Source: DATLHO01 sp035539855 (GTDB taxonomy: Bacteria > Bacteroidota > Ignavibacteria > OLB7). Taken from it: a stretch of DNA of 24,303 nt. Below, piece by piece: positions 17,401 through 22,963 of the stretch. Below the pieces are notes generated by a model, which worked only from the letters and a program-made list of their open reading frames with translations, had not been told where the DNA came from and ran no database searches. The DNA is taken from the NCBI GenBank assembly GCA_035539855.1, contig DATLHO010000182.1:1-24303 (forward strand). The letters run 5' to 3'. Position numbers and translations under genes: made by a program. The first letter of the stretch is position 1. Each line of letters opens with the position of its first letter.

Positions 17401-18893
17401 GTTCCCCAGATCAGACCGGTGTTGCCGATCGGTCCGCGGTTGAAGACGAACGGACGTCCGTCCTCCATCAGGATCGTCGAGCCGTTCGCCGAGTCGGTGA
17501 CCACGTTGATGTAGTGCTCCATCTCGGAGGTGATCACCGGCGCCCAGAAGGGAGCGAACGTCGTCCACTGCTCGCGCGGAACCATCTCGACCATGTACGG
17601 TCCCCATCCCTCGTAGTCGCGCGAGAGCGTCGCGGTCGTATCGGGCTCCTTCGGAGGATCGTCGGGATCGGGCACGTCGGGCGGACCCGGCTTGATCAGG
17701 CCGTTGAAGCGGACCACGGCGGCCGAGTTCATCATGGCCATCGCGGGCTTGTCGGTCTTGAAGTAGCGCGGCGGCACGGTGCCGAAGCGGTACTCGTTGA
17801 ACGAGCTCTGATTGATGGGTTCGATGAAGATCTCGCCATCGGGGTCACCGGTGGTGTAGAAGCCTTCGGTCGTGCCCGGGCGCGTGCCGTAGAGGCGGAC
17901 GAACTCCGCCTGGCGCTTGTACTCGAGGTACTCGCCGACGGGCCGTCGCTGATCCCACGTCGGCAGGAAGACGAACTCGGTGCCGTGCTGCTCGATCGGC
18001 GGCATCCACTCGATGAGCATGTTCCTCCAGGGATTCTGCGTCAGGCCCTCGCCCTCGGTCAGCACCTGGGAGCGCGTGTTTCCGGAGATGACCGCGATCG
18101 GCTTCGACGCGACGATGCGCGTGCCGGCGAAGTCAGGCTGCTGATCGCCGAAGGCGTCCGGCCGCAGGTCGACCCAGGTCTGGACGGTGTAGATCTGTCC
18201 GGCGTTGAGCGTGACCGAGCGCGGATAATCCTCGCGCATGCGGACGTTGGTGTTGAAGGTCACCTGCGTTCCGTCGTAGGCGGCGATCATCGCGATCTCG
18301 CCGGGGGCCATCTTGACGGCCTTCTCATAGCCGTCGGGGCCGGGCAGGACGTCGTAGACGACCTCGCCGTCGCGGGCGGCGGCGTAGTACTCGGTGCCCC
18401 ACTTCTCGACCGGCAGCGGCGTCCATGCCTCGGCGCCGAACTCGGTGAGCATCATGCAGTAGACGACGACCGGCTCGGTGGTCTCGATGCGAAACGTCGT
18501 CGACGTGATCTTGCCGACTTCCCACGCGATCGGGTACGCCGATCGCCACTCCGGCTTCGTCAGGTCTACGATCGTGAACTCGTTGGCCCGCAGCGCGACG
18601 TCACGCTTGCTGTAGCCGGCGGGTCCGGTCATCGTCATCGTGTTGGCGACCGCCGAGTAAATGGCGATCACGACCTGGTTCTCCCAGGTGTGGGTCACGA
18701 AGTTGTGATCGTGCTCATTGATGACGGTGTCCGGAAACGCGACGATGAACGTCCGTCCGGCGATCGATTCCATCTCGGACGGGCTGGGGGGCTGCGCGTG
18801 CATCCGTCCGCTGGGGACGGCGAGGCAGAGAATGCCGAATGCCACGACGAGCCACGCCCGAAACGCTCCAGTGACGGAGTCAACAACGTTCAT
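14463..18893 (-). CDS. large secreted protein: IgGFc-binding-like domain, Hydin-like repeats, cohesin-like domain, T9SS sorting domain
   Basis: The 1476-residue protein has a signal peptide (hydrophobic residues 13-27, likely cleavage after MHA, residue 33). Residues about 45-560 resemble the bacterial IgGFc-binding N-terminal domain (GRTFIVAFPDT, VVIAIYSA, AGQIYTVQTW, KPIAVISGN), interrupted near 400 by an acidic Pro-rich linker. Residues about 660-1200 contain about five immunoglobulin-like choice-of-anchor/ASPM-SPD2-Hydin repeats, recognisable by LDFGEQTVG and NIDFGAIIG-type starts. A cohesin-like beta domain follows (about 1230-1370). From about 1393, APNPFNPTTTIEF ... GRRVATLVD ... GLYYYRLN and a final KTNTMMLQK form a type A T9SS sorting domain. 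It is probably exported through the outer membrane and displayed at the surface for adhesion or matrix building; the ligand is unknown. It stands alone, with its own promoter candidate and a shared terminator. Confidence 0.88.
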   Translation of the reverse strand: MNVVDSVTGAFRAWLVVAFGILCLAVPSGRMHAQPPSPSEMESIAGRTFIVAFPDTVINEHDHNFVTHTWENQVVIAIYSAVANTMTMTGPAGYSKRDVALRANEFTIVDLTKPEWRSAYPIAWEVGKITSTTFRIETTEPVVVYCMMLTEFGAEAWTPLPVEKWGTEYYAAARDGEVVYDVLPGPDGYEKAVKMAPGEIAMIAAYDGTQVTFNTNVRMREDYPRSVTLNAGQIYTVQTWVDLRPDAFGDQQPDFAGTRIVASKPIAVISGNTRSQVLTEGEGLTQNPWRNMLIEWMPPIEQHGTEFVFLPTWDQRRPVGEYLEYKRQAEFVRLYGTRPGTTEGFYTTGDPDGEIFIEPINQSSFNEYRFGTVPPRYFKTDKPAMAMMNSAAVVRFNGLIKPGPPDVPDPDDPPKEPDTTATLSRDYEGWGPYMVEMVPREQWTTFAPFWAPVITSEMEHYINVVTDSANGSTILMEDGRPFVFNRGPIGNTGLIWGTMSVTPSIMHYLRSTNGGRFYAFSYGLLRGQEQYIYIPAPPPLPKEDGKFEHREYMAIAYGYPLSPRRNVLRVPDTLDLQLVMGCTDLTVTAIAKNAAPAGIRTIKLEPATNAQIKSISPAVYTGSPNVTVVIEPIDKTQNATGSLELIDRTGAVTNVPYRYVAEALTFAPAGMLDFGEQTVGIATRRDVVVTNPVDKTIEVTALRMFKGNEDFTIVSGGAQTLASGASMTVTIEAKPTRPGRLYIDSLVVETACTTATVALRMETVQPFLQINDVNFRDVTLFGTKDLPLILCNVGRGTITFHDSLGGDVITFADNHFIVSDADKARLRGMQLGPNECDSIMVRFTATETGVFRTTARVIANTRLHRDTSLWTAIVRIPGPQVDAVEFGSRWLVSSPCSQNTLTAYEDSIEVFNTGSSDFDIVSFDLVGADVTAGFFALDNTDPGATIKAGDRVRAVQGSDTMRRFQKILFKPTQERDDYTATIRMTVVNPVSGIQNTVENTITGKGVLSHITLGNHTFDTVAFVAAGTTVVPGSVSFEIKPSRPTTITDVRFVPNTGEFVVTNLASLQRTWQPGEVGQVQLEFRPQSAGLRTAQLVIVGDQSSCDEPGGALIGFTRGEIPNTDTLGVSVSNIDFGAIIGCHDSTGSIVIRNTGSVPVIINAMTLVDGAPQFSITPLGSPVTIAPNGSSSFPVRFTPSSPAPVTGHVRFDIGFQGKPETITGVSTLTGSGASLAAGATIATDLRAVAGDELEAPIALSTALAPAKVSDLTFTLRYEREMMFARVEDPTRLTAGTLLNGWSTQVVSHAVDPTNSREMVLTLRATAPAGTFAAGPGTLLKVPFRTLIGDTMRTAIPFTISSASSPCVVFTTTPGAAALDSICGFSFRLVDASATTYALRQNAPNPFNPTTTIEFAVGLDARTTLTIYDAGGRRVATLVDAFLQPGRYSVQWDASAQPSGLYYYRLNSSMWSKTNTMMLQK

Positions 18894-19021
18894 GGGGTGC
18901 GCCTCGAAATACGGTGTACTAATGAGGTACTGATGGAGAGGTCGGGATGCGAACTACCCGTGCGGATCGCAGGGTGATCGCACGAGTGCAGGGCGGCGTG
19001 TAGCCTGGACGCCGAACTGTC

Positions 19022-19050
19022 AATATACCTCCGGTCGCAATCCGCAACAA
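19022..19050 (-). promoter_or_regulatory. promoter candidate for the large secreted protein gene
   Basis: On the minus strand, TTGTTG (19050-19045), a 17-base spacer and TATATT (19027-19022) resemble a sigma-70 promoter. Transcription would start about 120 bases before the ATG at 18893. The long leader (18894-19015) has no Shine-Dalgarno sequence before the ATG. The 321-base gap 18894-19214 otherwise holds only the 12-bp repeats and the terminator of the upstream gene. Confidence 0.45.
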
Positions 19051-19084
19051 CGCCGCCGAAGCGTCATGGACCGGGCGAGGACTC

Positions 19085-19131
19085 TGGCGCAATGCCTGGC
19101 GCAACGCCTTGAGTAACGCCGAAGCGCAACG
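19085..19131. repeat. four imperfect 12-bp tandem units
   Basis: TGGCGCAATGCC, TGGCGCAACGCC, TTGAGTAACGCC and GAAGCGCAACG follow one another between the large-protein promoter and the DUF4342 terminator. The first two differ by one base; the others are more degenerate. No function is apparent. Confidence 0.6.
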
Positions 19132-19152
19132 TCCCGACGTCGCGCCGGGAAA

Positions 19153-19194
19153 CGACGATCCCGGCCAGGAAGGGGTGAGCCCTGGCCGGGATCG
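19153..19194 (-). terminator. hairpin terminator downstream of the DUF4342 gene
   Basis: A perfect 14-bp stem (cgatcccggccagg with cctggccgggatcg) and an 11-base loop lie 20 bases past the DUF4342 stop. On the minus strand only a three-T run follows, so it may be a moderate terminator. Confidence 0.7.
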
Positions 19195-19214
19195 CACTGC
19201 GGGGTGATCGATGC

Positions 19215-19484
19215 TCAGACGGTCTCTTCGTCGAGAGTCACCTTCTCGACGACGACGGTCAGGGTCTCTTCGAGCGCAGCGAGAGCGCCGACTGCGGCGA
19301 GCACCGGATTGAGCGCCTTTCCCTCGAGGCCGAGCGTCGACGGGATCTCGATGAGGGAACGTCCCTCGTCGTCTCTGAAGATGATGCGTCGAACGGATTC
19401 GTCGCGGATCAGTTCCTTCAGGGTATGAATGAGATCGTCGCCGGTGACGCTGAGCTCGTGGTCTTCGACAAACTGCCGTTGCAT
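19215..19484 (-). CDS. DUF4342 family protein
   Basis: The 89-residue product matches the DUF4342 pattern: a polar start, then VTGDDLIHTLKELIRDESVRR, IIFRDDEGRSLIEIPSTLG, and a C-terminal hydrophobic Ala/Val segment (ALNPVLAAVGALAALEE) that could lie in or on the membrane, ending acidic. The family is uncharacterised. I chose the ATG at 19484 because the family domain begins just after it; an ATG at 19559 would add 25 polar residues without a visible ribosome site. It diverges from the ThrE-type exporter gene across the heptad repeat region, and a hairpin terminator follows it. Confidence 0.8.
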   Translation of the reverse strand: MQRQFVEDHELSVTGDDLIHTLKELIRDESVRRIIFRDDEGRSLIEIPSTLGLEGKALNPVLAAVGALAALEETLTVVVEKVTLDEETV

Positions 19485-19601
19485 GGCTTTCTCGTGAAGT
19501 GTCGCTGCCGTCCGGCATTCGTCGCGGATCGGCGCTCCAGCTTTGCTCTGATCAAACATAGCGGAGGCGGAGAGGGGGGATCATGACGGGGATCAGGTTT
19601 T

Positions 19602-19678
19602 TGTTAGATGTTAGAGGTCAGATGTTAGATGTCAGATGTTTGAGGTCAGATGTTAGAGGTCAGATGTTAGATGTCACA
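19602..19678. repeat. eleven tandem degenerate heptamers (left block)
   Basis: Eleven 7-bp units follow each other without gaps: five TGTTAGA, three GGTCAGA, and one each of TGTCAGA, TGTTTGA and TGTCACA. Consensus is [TG]GT[TC]AGA. The block is AT-richer than its surroundings and lies in the spacer between the divergent DUF4342 and exporter genes. A complementary block sits 94 bases away. Confidence 0.95.
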
Positions 19679-19772
19679 TGCGAAAGGCGTTGTCATGCGA
19701 TCTTGTCGCACTTGTCGCACTTGGCGCCTGGCCCGGGAGTGCCGACCGAGGTAAAAACTGCGCCTCCCGCCT

Positions 19773-19814
19773 TGTGACATCTAACATCTGACATCTGACA
19801 TTTGACATCTGACA
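19773..19814. repeat. six inverted heptamers (right block) reaching the exporter start codon
   Basis: TGTGACA, TCTAACA, TCTGACA, TCTGACA, TTTGACA and TCTGACA are the reverse complement of the left-block heptamers. The two inner units pair perfectly with the last two of the left block, and the outer four pair with one or two mismatches each, giving a potential 42-bp imperfect stem with a 94-base loop. The last base is the A of the exporter's ATG, so the block replaces a normal ribosome-binding region. The loop contains a 9-bp tandem (cttgtcgca twice). Confidence 0.93.
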
Positions 19815-21046
19815 TGCCCGCTCTCGCGAACGATACGATCACTACCGAAACGCAAATCGCCTTCGCCCTCAAACTCGCCCGCATGCTGCATCGGTACGGG
19901 ACGCCGACGCATCGGCTCGAGGATGCGATGGCGCAGGTGCTTGGGCGGCTTGGGATCGAGGGGATCGTGTTTTCGATCCCGACCGGCATCTTCGCGGGGT
20001 TCGGTCCGGCCGAGGCGCAGCGCACTGCGGTGATCCGCGCGGATCTCGGCCAGATCCATCTCGAGAAGCTCGCGATGCTCGAGGCCCTCGTGCGACACGT
20101 CACCAGCGGCGAGATCGATGTCGAGGAAGCCGATCGCCAGCTCGACGCCATCGCTGCCAGACCCGCACGCTACGGCGCGCCGCTGCGCTTCGTCTGCTTC
20201 GCCGTCGCCTCGGCCACCGCGGCGCGGTCGTTCGGAGGAGGCTGGCGTGAAGTGCTCGTCGCGGCGGTGATCGGCGTGATCACGGGAGGATTGATGGCGC
20301 TGGCCGGGCGCGCGGAGAATGCGCGGAGGATCTCCGAGACGCTCGCGGCGATCATTGCCGGAGCGCTCGTCGTGACGGTGTCGCGCGTGGTCTTTCCGGC
20401 GTCGACCTACATCCCCATGATCGCGGGACTGATCGTGCTCGTGCCGGGACTGATGCTGACGACGGCGGTGACCGAGCTCGCCACGCGCAACCTGGTCTCA
20501 GGAACGGCGCGGCTGACGGGCGCGGTGATGGTCTTTCTCGAGCTCGGCATCGGCGCGGCACTCGGTGGGCAGATCGGCCGGCTGCTGCCGGATGCTCCGC
20601 ACGTGCAGCGCACCGCATCGCTGCTGCCGGAGTGGACGCTGTACCCCGCGCTGCTGCTGGCTCCGGCGGCCTTTGCCGTGCTCTTCCGGACCGCGCCGCG
20701 CGACATCGTCTGGGTGATGGTGACCGGCATCGCCGGCTTCGCCGGCGCGCGACTCGGCTCGCTGCTGCTGGGTCCGGCGCTCGGCACGTTCGTCGGGGCC
20801 GTGCTGATCGGACTGCTCGGCAACTTCCTCGCACGCGCGCTCAAGCGGCCGTCGACGCTGCTGCTCGTGCCCGGCATCGTGTTCCTGTTCCCCGGCTCGT
20901 TCGGCTTCGGCAGCTTCTCGAAGTTCATCGAGAACGACATCCTCTCCGGCATCACGATCGCCTTCGAGCTCGTCCTCGCAACCGTCGCCCTGGTCACCGG
21001 TCTGCTGCTCGCCAATGCGATCCTGCCGCCGCGAAGGGCACTCTAG
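19814..21046 (+). CDS. threonine/serine exporter (ThrE) family membrane protein
   Basis: ThrE-type proteins export threonine and serine across the inner membrane, probably driven by the proton gradient. The 410-residue protein has the two fused halves of the family. The N-terminal half has a hydrophilic head (ALKLARMLHRYGTPTHRLEDAM, then GIVFSIPTGIFAGFG) and five or so hydrophobic helices to about residue 255, including YIPMIAGLIVLVPGLMLTTA. The C-terminal half has about five more, with TLLLVPGIVFLFPGSFGF. Length is normal for a fused ThrE. The ATG at 19814 was preferred over a TTG at 19802 inside the repeats. There is no Shine-Dalgarno sequence; the heptamer block abuts the start. It converges on a small unknown gene with only a 12-base gap. 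Substrate is inferred from family only. Confidence 0.87.
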   Translation: MPALANDTITTETQIAFALKLARMLHRYGTPTHRLEDAMAQVLGRLGIEGIVFSIPTGIFAGFGPAEAQRTAVIRADLGQIHLEKLAMLEALVRHVTSGEIDVEEADRQLDAIAARPARYGAPLRFVCFAVASATAARSFGGGWREVLVAAVIGVITGGLMALAGRAENARRISETLAAIIAGALVVTVSRVVFPASTYIPMIAGLIVLVPGLMLTTAVTELATRNLVSGTARLTGAVMVFLELGIGAALGGQIGRLLPDAPHVQRTASLLPEWTLYPALLLAPAAFAVLFRTAPRDIVWVMVTGIAGFAGARLGSLLLGPALGTFVGAVLIGLLGNFLARALKRPSTLLLVPGIVFLFPGSFGFGSFSKFIENDILSGITIAFELVLATVALVTGLLLANAILPPRRAL

Positions 21047-21058
21047 CTGGTGCCCCGA

Positions 21059-21295
21059 TCATCCATCGGTGTCGAGCCCGTCGGCCAGCTCGTCCTCGAG
21101 CGTGCGGGGCGGATCCTCGCCGCGGCAGAGCGCGCGCTCGAGCGCCGCTTCGAAGGCCGCCTCGTCGGGCCGGCCGCCGTTGGCGATGATCAACTCCATC
21201 TCCTCGTCGAAGGTCGTCTCCCCGCGCGCGATACGCTCCTCGAGCGCGCGCAGCTCGGCGATCGAAAGTGACTCGAGTTCCTTGTGTGTATGCAT
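21059..21295 (-). CDS. small acidic protein of unknown function
   Basis: I do not recognise this 78-residue product. It is acidic and predicted to be almost entirely helical: an N-terminal helix (SIAELRALEERIARG), a segment EEMELIIANGGRPDEAAFEAALERAL and an acidic tail. There is no signal peptide, cysteine cluster or membrane segment. The ATG at 21295 is preferred because upstream in-frame sequence (to 21484) is irregular and crosses an inverted repeat. It ends 12 bases from the exporter stop and diverges from the next unknown gene. It could be a small regulatory or partner protein, but that is a guess; it may also not be a gene. Confidence 0.5.
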   Translation of the reverse strand: MHTHKELESLSIAELRALEERIARGETTFDEEMELIIANGGRPDEAAFEAALERALCRGEDPPRTLEDELADGLDTDG

Positions 21296-21389
21296 GGCCT
21301 GTTGTGCTCGTCCGTGGTCCGCAAGGTAGACGATGTTTCGCGAATCATCGTGCCGCTGAATCGACACGGATGAGAACGCGATCCCCCGA

Positions 21390-21414
21390 CTCGCATGAGT
21401 GTCGATCATGCGAG
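21390..21414. promoter_or_regulatory. inverted repeat, operator-like, between divergent unknown genes
   Basis: ctcgcatga (21390-21398) and tcatgcgag (21406-21414) form a perfect 9-bp inverted repeat around a 7-base spacer, with partly matching flanks (cga on the left, cgtcg on the right). It lies about 95 bases upstream of the minus-strand small gene and 170 bases upstream of the plus-strand gene at 21583. It could be a dimeric regulator site or a hairpin in a leader. The remainder of 21296-21582 shows no gene. Confidence 0.4.
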
Positions 21415-21582
21415 CGTCGAATGTGAATCTCTCGTTGCGAATTGCGGCGGCTCGTCGTACCATTGCCGACCCGCACGACGACACATGCTGTCGGCATGAT
21501 CGCCACCCCCATGCCGGTGTCCTGTCCGTTGCGGAGCGTCCGCGAGCCTCCTCGCGGCATCCTTCCTCTCAAGCACATTCCC

Positions 21583-22041
21583 ATGAATGACTCGCTTCTG
21601 CTGAATGCAGCGGAAGTCCGTGCGCGTCACGTCCTCGCCTACGTGTTCCGCTACGGCGCCGATTTCCCTCTGCACATCACCCGTCTCATCCGGGAGCTCG
21701 GCACCGCGCTGGATCTCTCCGACGCACGGCTCGACCGCAGCCTCGACAGCCTCGTTCTGCTCGAGCGCGCGATCGAGAACAACGGCGGCGGACGCACGAT
21801 CCTCGACATCCTTTTCCCGCACCTCGTCGCCTACATGGGCGAGGTTCTCATCGATCGCAACGGCGGAAGCTGGTACATGCTGTGGCGGCCGGACTACGCG
21901 GTGTGGGAGCCCTACGTCGTGACCGACGCCGGAGAATTCTGCGATCCGTTCACGCACCTGTACGACCAGCTCTTCGAGCAGGATCGAAGCTGCTCGCTGC
22001 TGGTCGCGATCAGTCGGATGACCGCCGACGCGGGCCTCTGA
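21583..22041 (+). CDS. hypothetical protein with an AYxGEV...GGxW motif
   Basis: A 152-residue protein with no family I can name with confidence. The first half is helical (AAEVRARHVLAYVFRYG, then LDRSLDSLVLLERAIENNGGG). The second half has LVAYMGEVLIDRNGGSWYML, aromatic-rich sequence and DPFTHLYDQLFEQD. The AYxGEV-then-GGxW layout recurs in various uncharacterised soluble bacterial proteins. There is no signal peptide or membrane segment. The ATG at 21583 was chosen because upstream in-frame sequence to 21442 is Arg/Pro-rich and unlike a protein N-terminus; there is no clear Shine-Dalgarno sequence. The next gene follows after 63 bases on the same strand, so the two may form an operon. Confidence 0.65.
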   Translation: MNDSLLLNAAEVRARHVLAYVFRYGADFPLHITRLIRELGTALDLSDARLDRSLDSLVLLERAIENNGGGRTILDILFPHLVAYMGEVLIDRNGGSWYMLWRPDYAVWEPYVVTDAGEFCDPFTHLYDQLFEQDRSCSLLVAISRMTADAGL

Positions 22042-22104
22042 CAGCACCGGGCGTCTCGTACGCGATCACGGCTCACCCACGAAACACTCGTCGTTCTCAC
22101 TGCC

Positions 22105-22872
22105 ATGAGCAACTCCGCTCCCGCACCCGAAACACACGCCGAGGACCTGCGCCGCTCCCTTCAGGATGGTGGCGCCCAGGCCGTCGTCGCACACATCCAG
22201 ACGCTTCCCGAGGGGGAGAGGCTCGGCGTCTTCTCCTACGCGCAGCAGATGTTCTCGCATCGCGGCGATGCCCCGATTCCGCTCGACGACTACATCGTGA
22301 TCGCCCGCGCCGGCATCGGCGAGGCCCTGCGGCGCTCGGCCGCCGCCGACGACGCAGAGCAGTCGGCGCGTCTGAAGGATACCGCCAACATCTTCTCCTT
22401 CAATCTCCTGGCCGATCTCGCCGAATGCTGGCCCGACGATACCGTCCCGCGCGAGCGCCGGCACTTCGAGGAGGGCCTGCGCGCGGCCGACGACTGCATC
22501 CGCTGGCGCGACGAGCTCGGCAAGCCCAACGATCGCAAGTCGATGGCATGGTGGGGCAGGGGAATGCACCTGCTGAGCCTCGAGCGACATCGTGACGCGC
22601 TCGACGCGTTCGACAGGACGTGCGAGCTCACCTACGAAGGCGCCGAGTTCGTCCCGACGCCGGCGGGCTCGTTCGGTCAGATCCTCAACGTCGGCTATCG
22701 CGCGATCGCACGGATCGCCCTCGGTGACGACGGCGGCGAGGAGGAGCTTGCCCGCGCTCGACGTGCCTTCGAAGCCCAGCTCTCCGACGAGGCCCGGCGC
22801 GAGGACGCGCAGTTCGGACTCGATCAGCTCGGCGTCGTCGAAGGAAAGATCCGCGCACGTGCCGGGGCCTGA
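22105..22872 (+). CDS. hypothetical helical protein, weakly TPR-like
   Basis: The 255-residue product is not recognised. It is acidic, soluble and mostly helical. The segment SMAWWGRGMHLLSLERHRDALDAFDRTCELT (given in part: GRGMHLLSLERHRDALDAF) resembles a tetratricopeptide unit, and a later pair of helices (LARARRAFEAQL, ARREDAQFGLDQL) would fit a repeat scaffold. There are no catalytic motifs, cysteine clusters, signal peptide or membrane helices. It follows the unknown gene at 21583 on the same strand and precedes a strong hairpin shared with the converging photolyase gene. A protein-binding role is a guess from the repeat-like helices. Confidence 0.68.
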   Translation: MSNSAPAPETHAEDLRRSLQDGGAQAVVAHIQTLPEGERLGVFSYAQQMFSHRGDAPIPLDDYIVIARAGIGEALRRSAAADDAEQSARLKDTANIFSFNLLADLAECWPDDTVPRERRHFEEGLRAADDCIRWRDELGKPNDRKSMAWWGRGMHLLSLERHRDALDAFDRTCELTYEGAEFVPTPAGSFGQILNVGYRAIARIALGDDGGEEELARARRAFEAQLSDEARREDAQFGLDQLGVVEGKIRARAGA

Positions 22873-22899
22873 GCTCCCCCGCGAGACGACGCAACGACA

Positions 22900-22945
22900 C
22901 GAGGGCCCCGGAGCATTCTGCAGCTCCGGGGCCCTCGCGCGTTTG
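22900..22945. terminator. bidirectional hairpin between the hypothetical and photolyase genes
   Basis: A perfect 15-bp GC-rich stem (cgagggccccggagc with its complement at 22923-22937) encloses an 8-base loop. It sits 27 bases after the upstream stop and 26 bases before the end of the converging photolyase gene. Only short T runs flank it. Confidence 0.8.
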
Positions 22946-22963
22946 TCTGTCGCCAGGCGATCA

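Noticed and set aside
14043..18977. Very long plus-strand open frame opposite the large secreted protein
   Set aside because: It is Arg/Asp-rich with no domains, whereas the minus strand has a signal peptide, repeats and a sorting domain. High GC content creates long antisense frames.
19602..19814. CRISPR array
   Set aside because: Units are 7 bp, gapless and without spacers; no cas genes are nearby.
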